A stretch of 6,743 bases of DNA from Devosia sp. (GTDB taxonomy: Bacteria > Pseudomonadota > Alphaproteobacteria > Rhizobiales > Devosiaceae). A program made the position numbers and the translations under genes. This document shows positions 6,249-6,743 of the stretch, piece by piece. The notes below the pieces were generated by a model. That model searched no databases, had not been told where the DNA came from, and worked only from the letters and a program-made list of their open reading frames with translations. The DNA is taken from NCBI GenBank assembly GCA_028290225.1, contig JAQGKH010000358.1, positions 1 through 6,743 of the forward strand, read 5' to 3'. How positions within the stretch are numbered: position 1 is the first letter of the stretch; each line of letters opens with the position of its first letter.

Positions 6249-6302
6249 CAAGAGCAGATCAGCAACGTTGCCGCTTATTTCCGTCCAAACAGCGGCCGAC
6301 CG

Positions 6303-6743
6303 CTAGGAAGCGCGGCGCAACCGGAACTTGCGCGGCTCGCTTGCCACCATGTCGGTCCACTTGACGAGCTCGAACTCGCCGTCGGCGGTCTCGAGCACCG
6401 CGGTGCAGCTTTCCACCCAGTCACCGGTATTGATGTAGTGGATGCCCAGGCGCTCATGCATGTCGGCGAAATGGATATGGCCGCAGATCACCCCATCGAC
6501 ACCCGATTGCTTGGCCTCGTGCACCAGGGCCTCCTCGAAGCGCCCGATCACCGAAACGGCATTCTTGACCTTCTGTTTGGCCCAGGCGGACAGCGACCAG
6601 TATTGCAGGCCCAGGCGTCGCCGCACCCAATTGATCGCGATGTTGACGCGCAGGGCGGCATTGTAAGCCCAGTCCCCCACATGGGCGAGCCATTTGGCAT
6701 TCATCACGACGACGTCGAACTGGTCGCCATGGATCACCAGATA
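6303..6743 (-). CDS. LpxH-like metallophosphoesterase (COG2908 family), N-terminus beyond the window
   Basis: The frame enters from the right edge and ends at TAG (6303-6305), giving 146 C-terminal residues. It begins YLVIHGDQFD, which is the HGD metal-binding block of calcineurin-like phosphoesterases, and contains CGHIHFA, the GH-x-H block. The middle has YWSLSAWAKQKVKNAV and FEEALVHEAKQSGVDGVI, and the end INTGDWVESCTAV, all typical of proteins annotated UDP-2,3-diacylglucosamine diphosphatase. The first metal-binding blocks (D-x-H, GD, GNHD) would lie outside. The known enzyme family cleaves UDP-diacylglucosamine in lipid A synthesis on the inner side of the inner membrane. However, many alphaproteobacteria use the unrelated LpxI for that step, so this could be a paralogue acting on another pyrophosphate or phosphate ester. 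An internal GTG at 6735-6737 is not the real start, because it lies inside the motif. It may be co-transcribed with the MFS pair. Confidence 0.88.
   Translation of the reverse strand, partial: YLVIHGDQFDVVVMNAKWLAHVGDWAYNAALRVNIAINWVRRRLGLQYWSLSAWAKQKVKNAVSVIGRFEEALVHEAKQSGVDGVICGHIHFADMHERLGIHYINTGDWVESCTAVLETADGEFELVKWTDMVASEPRKFRLRRAS

Noticed and set aside
3813..6251. A single 812-codon minus-strand frame spanning both MFS genes, as if one fused protein
   Set aside because: Only its second half (from 5006) is transporter-like. Its first half is an out-of-frame reading of the upstream MFS gene, whose own frame (5003-6187) gives a complete 12-helix protein.
6255..6288. Possible minus-strand promoter with TTGGAC (6283-6288) upstream of the MFS pair
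   Set aside because: At 17-base spacing the -10 position reads TTGCTG, which is too far from the consensus to support a call.
3798..6364. Long plus-strand open frames opposite the MFS genes (3798-4988, 4985-6364)
   Set aside because: The translations are His/Gln/Gly/Arg-rich, lack domains, and lie opposite two well-supported membrane protein genes.

Overview
The window is GC-rich and gene-dense and looks like a chromosomal segment of an alphaproteobacterium of the order Hyphomicrobiales (Rhizobiales). A Devosia-like genus is my best guess, but that rests only on protein style and gene content, not on a search. No rRNA, tRNA, CRISPR array, insertion sequence or phage gene is visible.

Layout: positions 1-3356 (+ strand) hold the 3' part of one very large gene whose start lies left of the window. 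Its 1117 visible residues form a giant, almost proline-free alpha-helical rod built of strict 11-residue (hendecad) repeats, followed by a Pro/Gln/Arg/Glu-rich linker and a compact C-terminal domain of about 110 residues. The architecture fits the giant apolipoprotein-like/'kinesin-like' proteins of Hyphomicrobiales, whose studied members are GPR (Growth Pole Ring) of Agrobacterium and RgsE of Sinorhizobium, which organise unipolar growth. A strong bidirectional intrinsic terminator follows at 3377-3406. The rest of the 456-base convergent gap (3357-3812) carries no convincing gene but several inverted repeats, including a perfect 13-bp hairpin and a 20/22-nt long-range inverted repeat.

Positions 3813-6187 (- strand) hold two tandem paralogous 12-helix MFS transporters of the MFS_1_like/HcaT-like type, coupled by an ATGA overlap. 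Upstream of them on the same strand (6303 to the right edge) is the 3' part of an LpxH-like (COG2908) metallophosphoesterase. A hairpin with a T-rich tail sits in the 115-base gap between the phosphoesterase and the first MFS gene. It can be read as a terminator for the phosphoesterase or as a structure that hides the MFS ribosome binding site.

The minus-strand genes form one possible transcription unit (phosphoesterase, MFS, MFS) that converges on the giant structural gene. I see no evidence that the two sides work together. The most interesting content is the giant hendecad rod protein, with its 33-base periodicity and a shift of core register midway.
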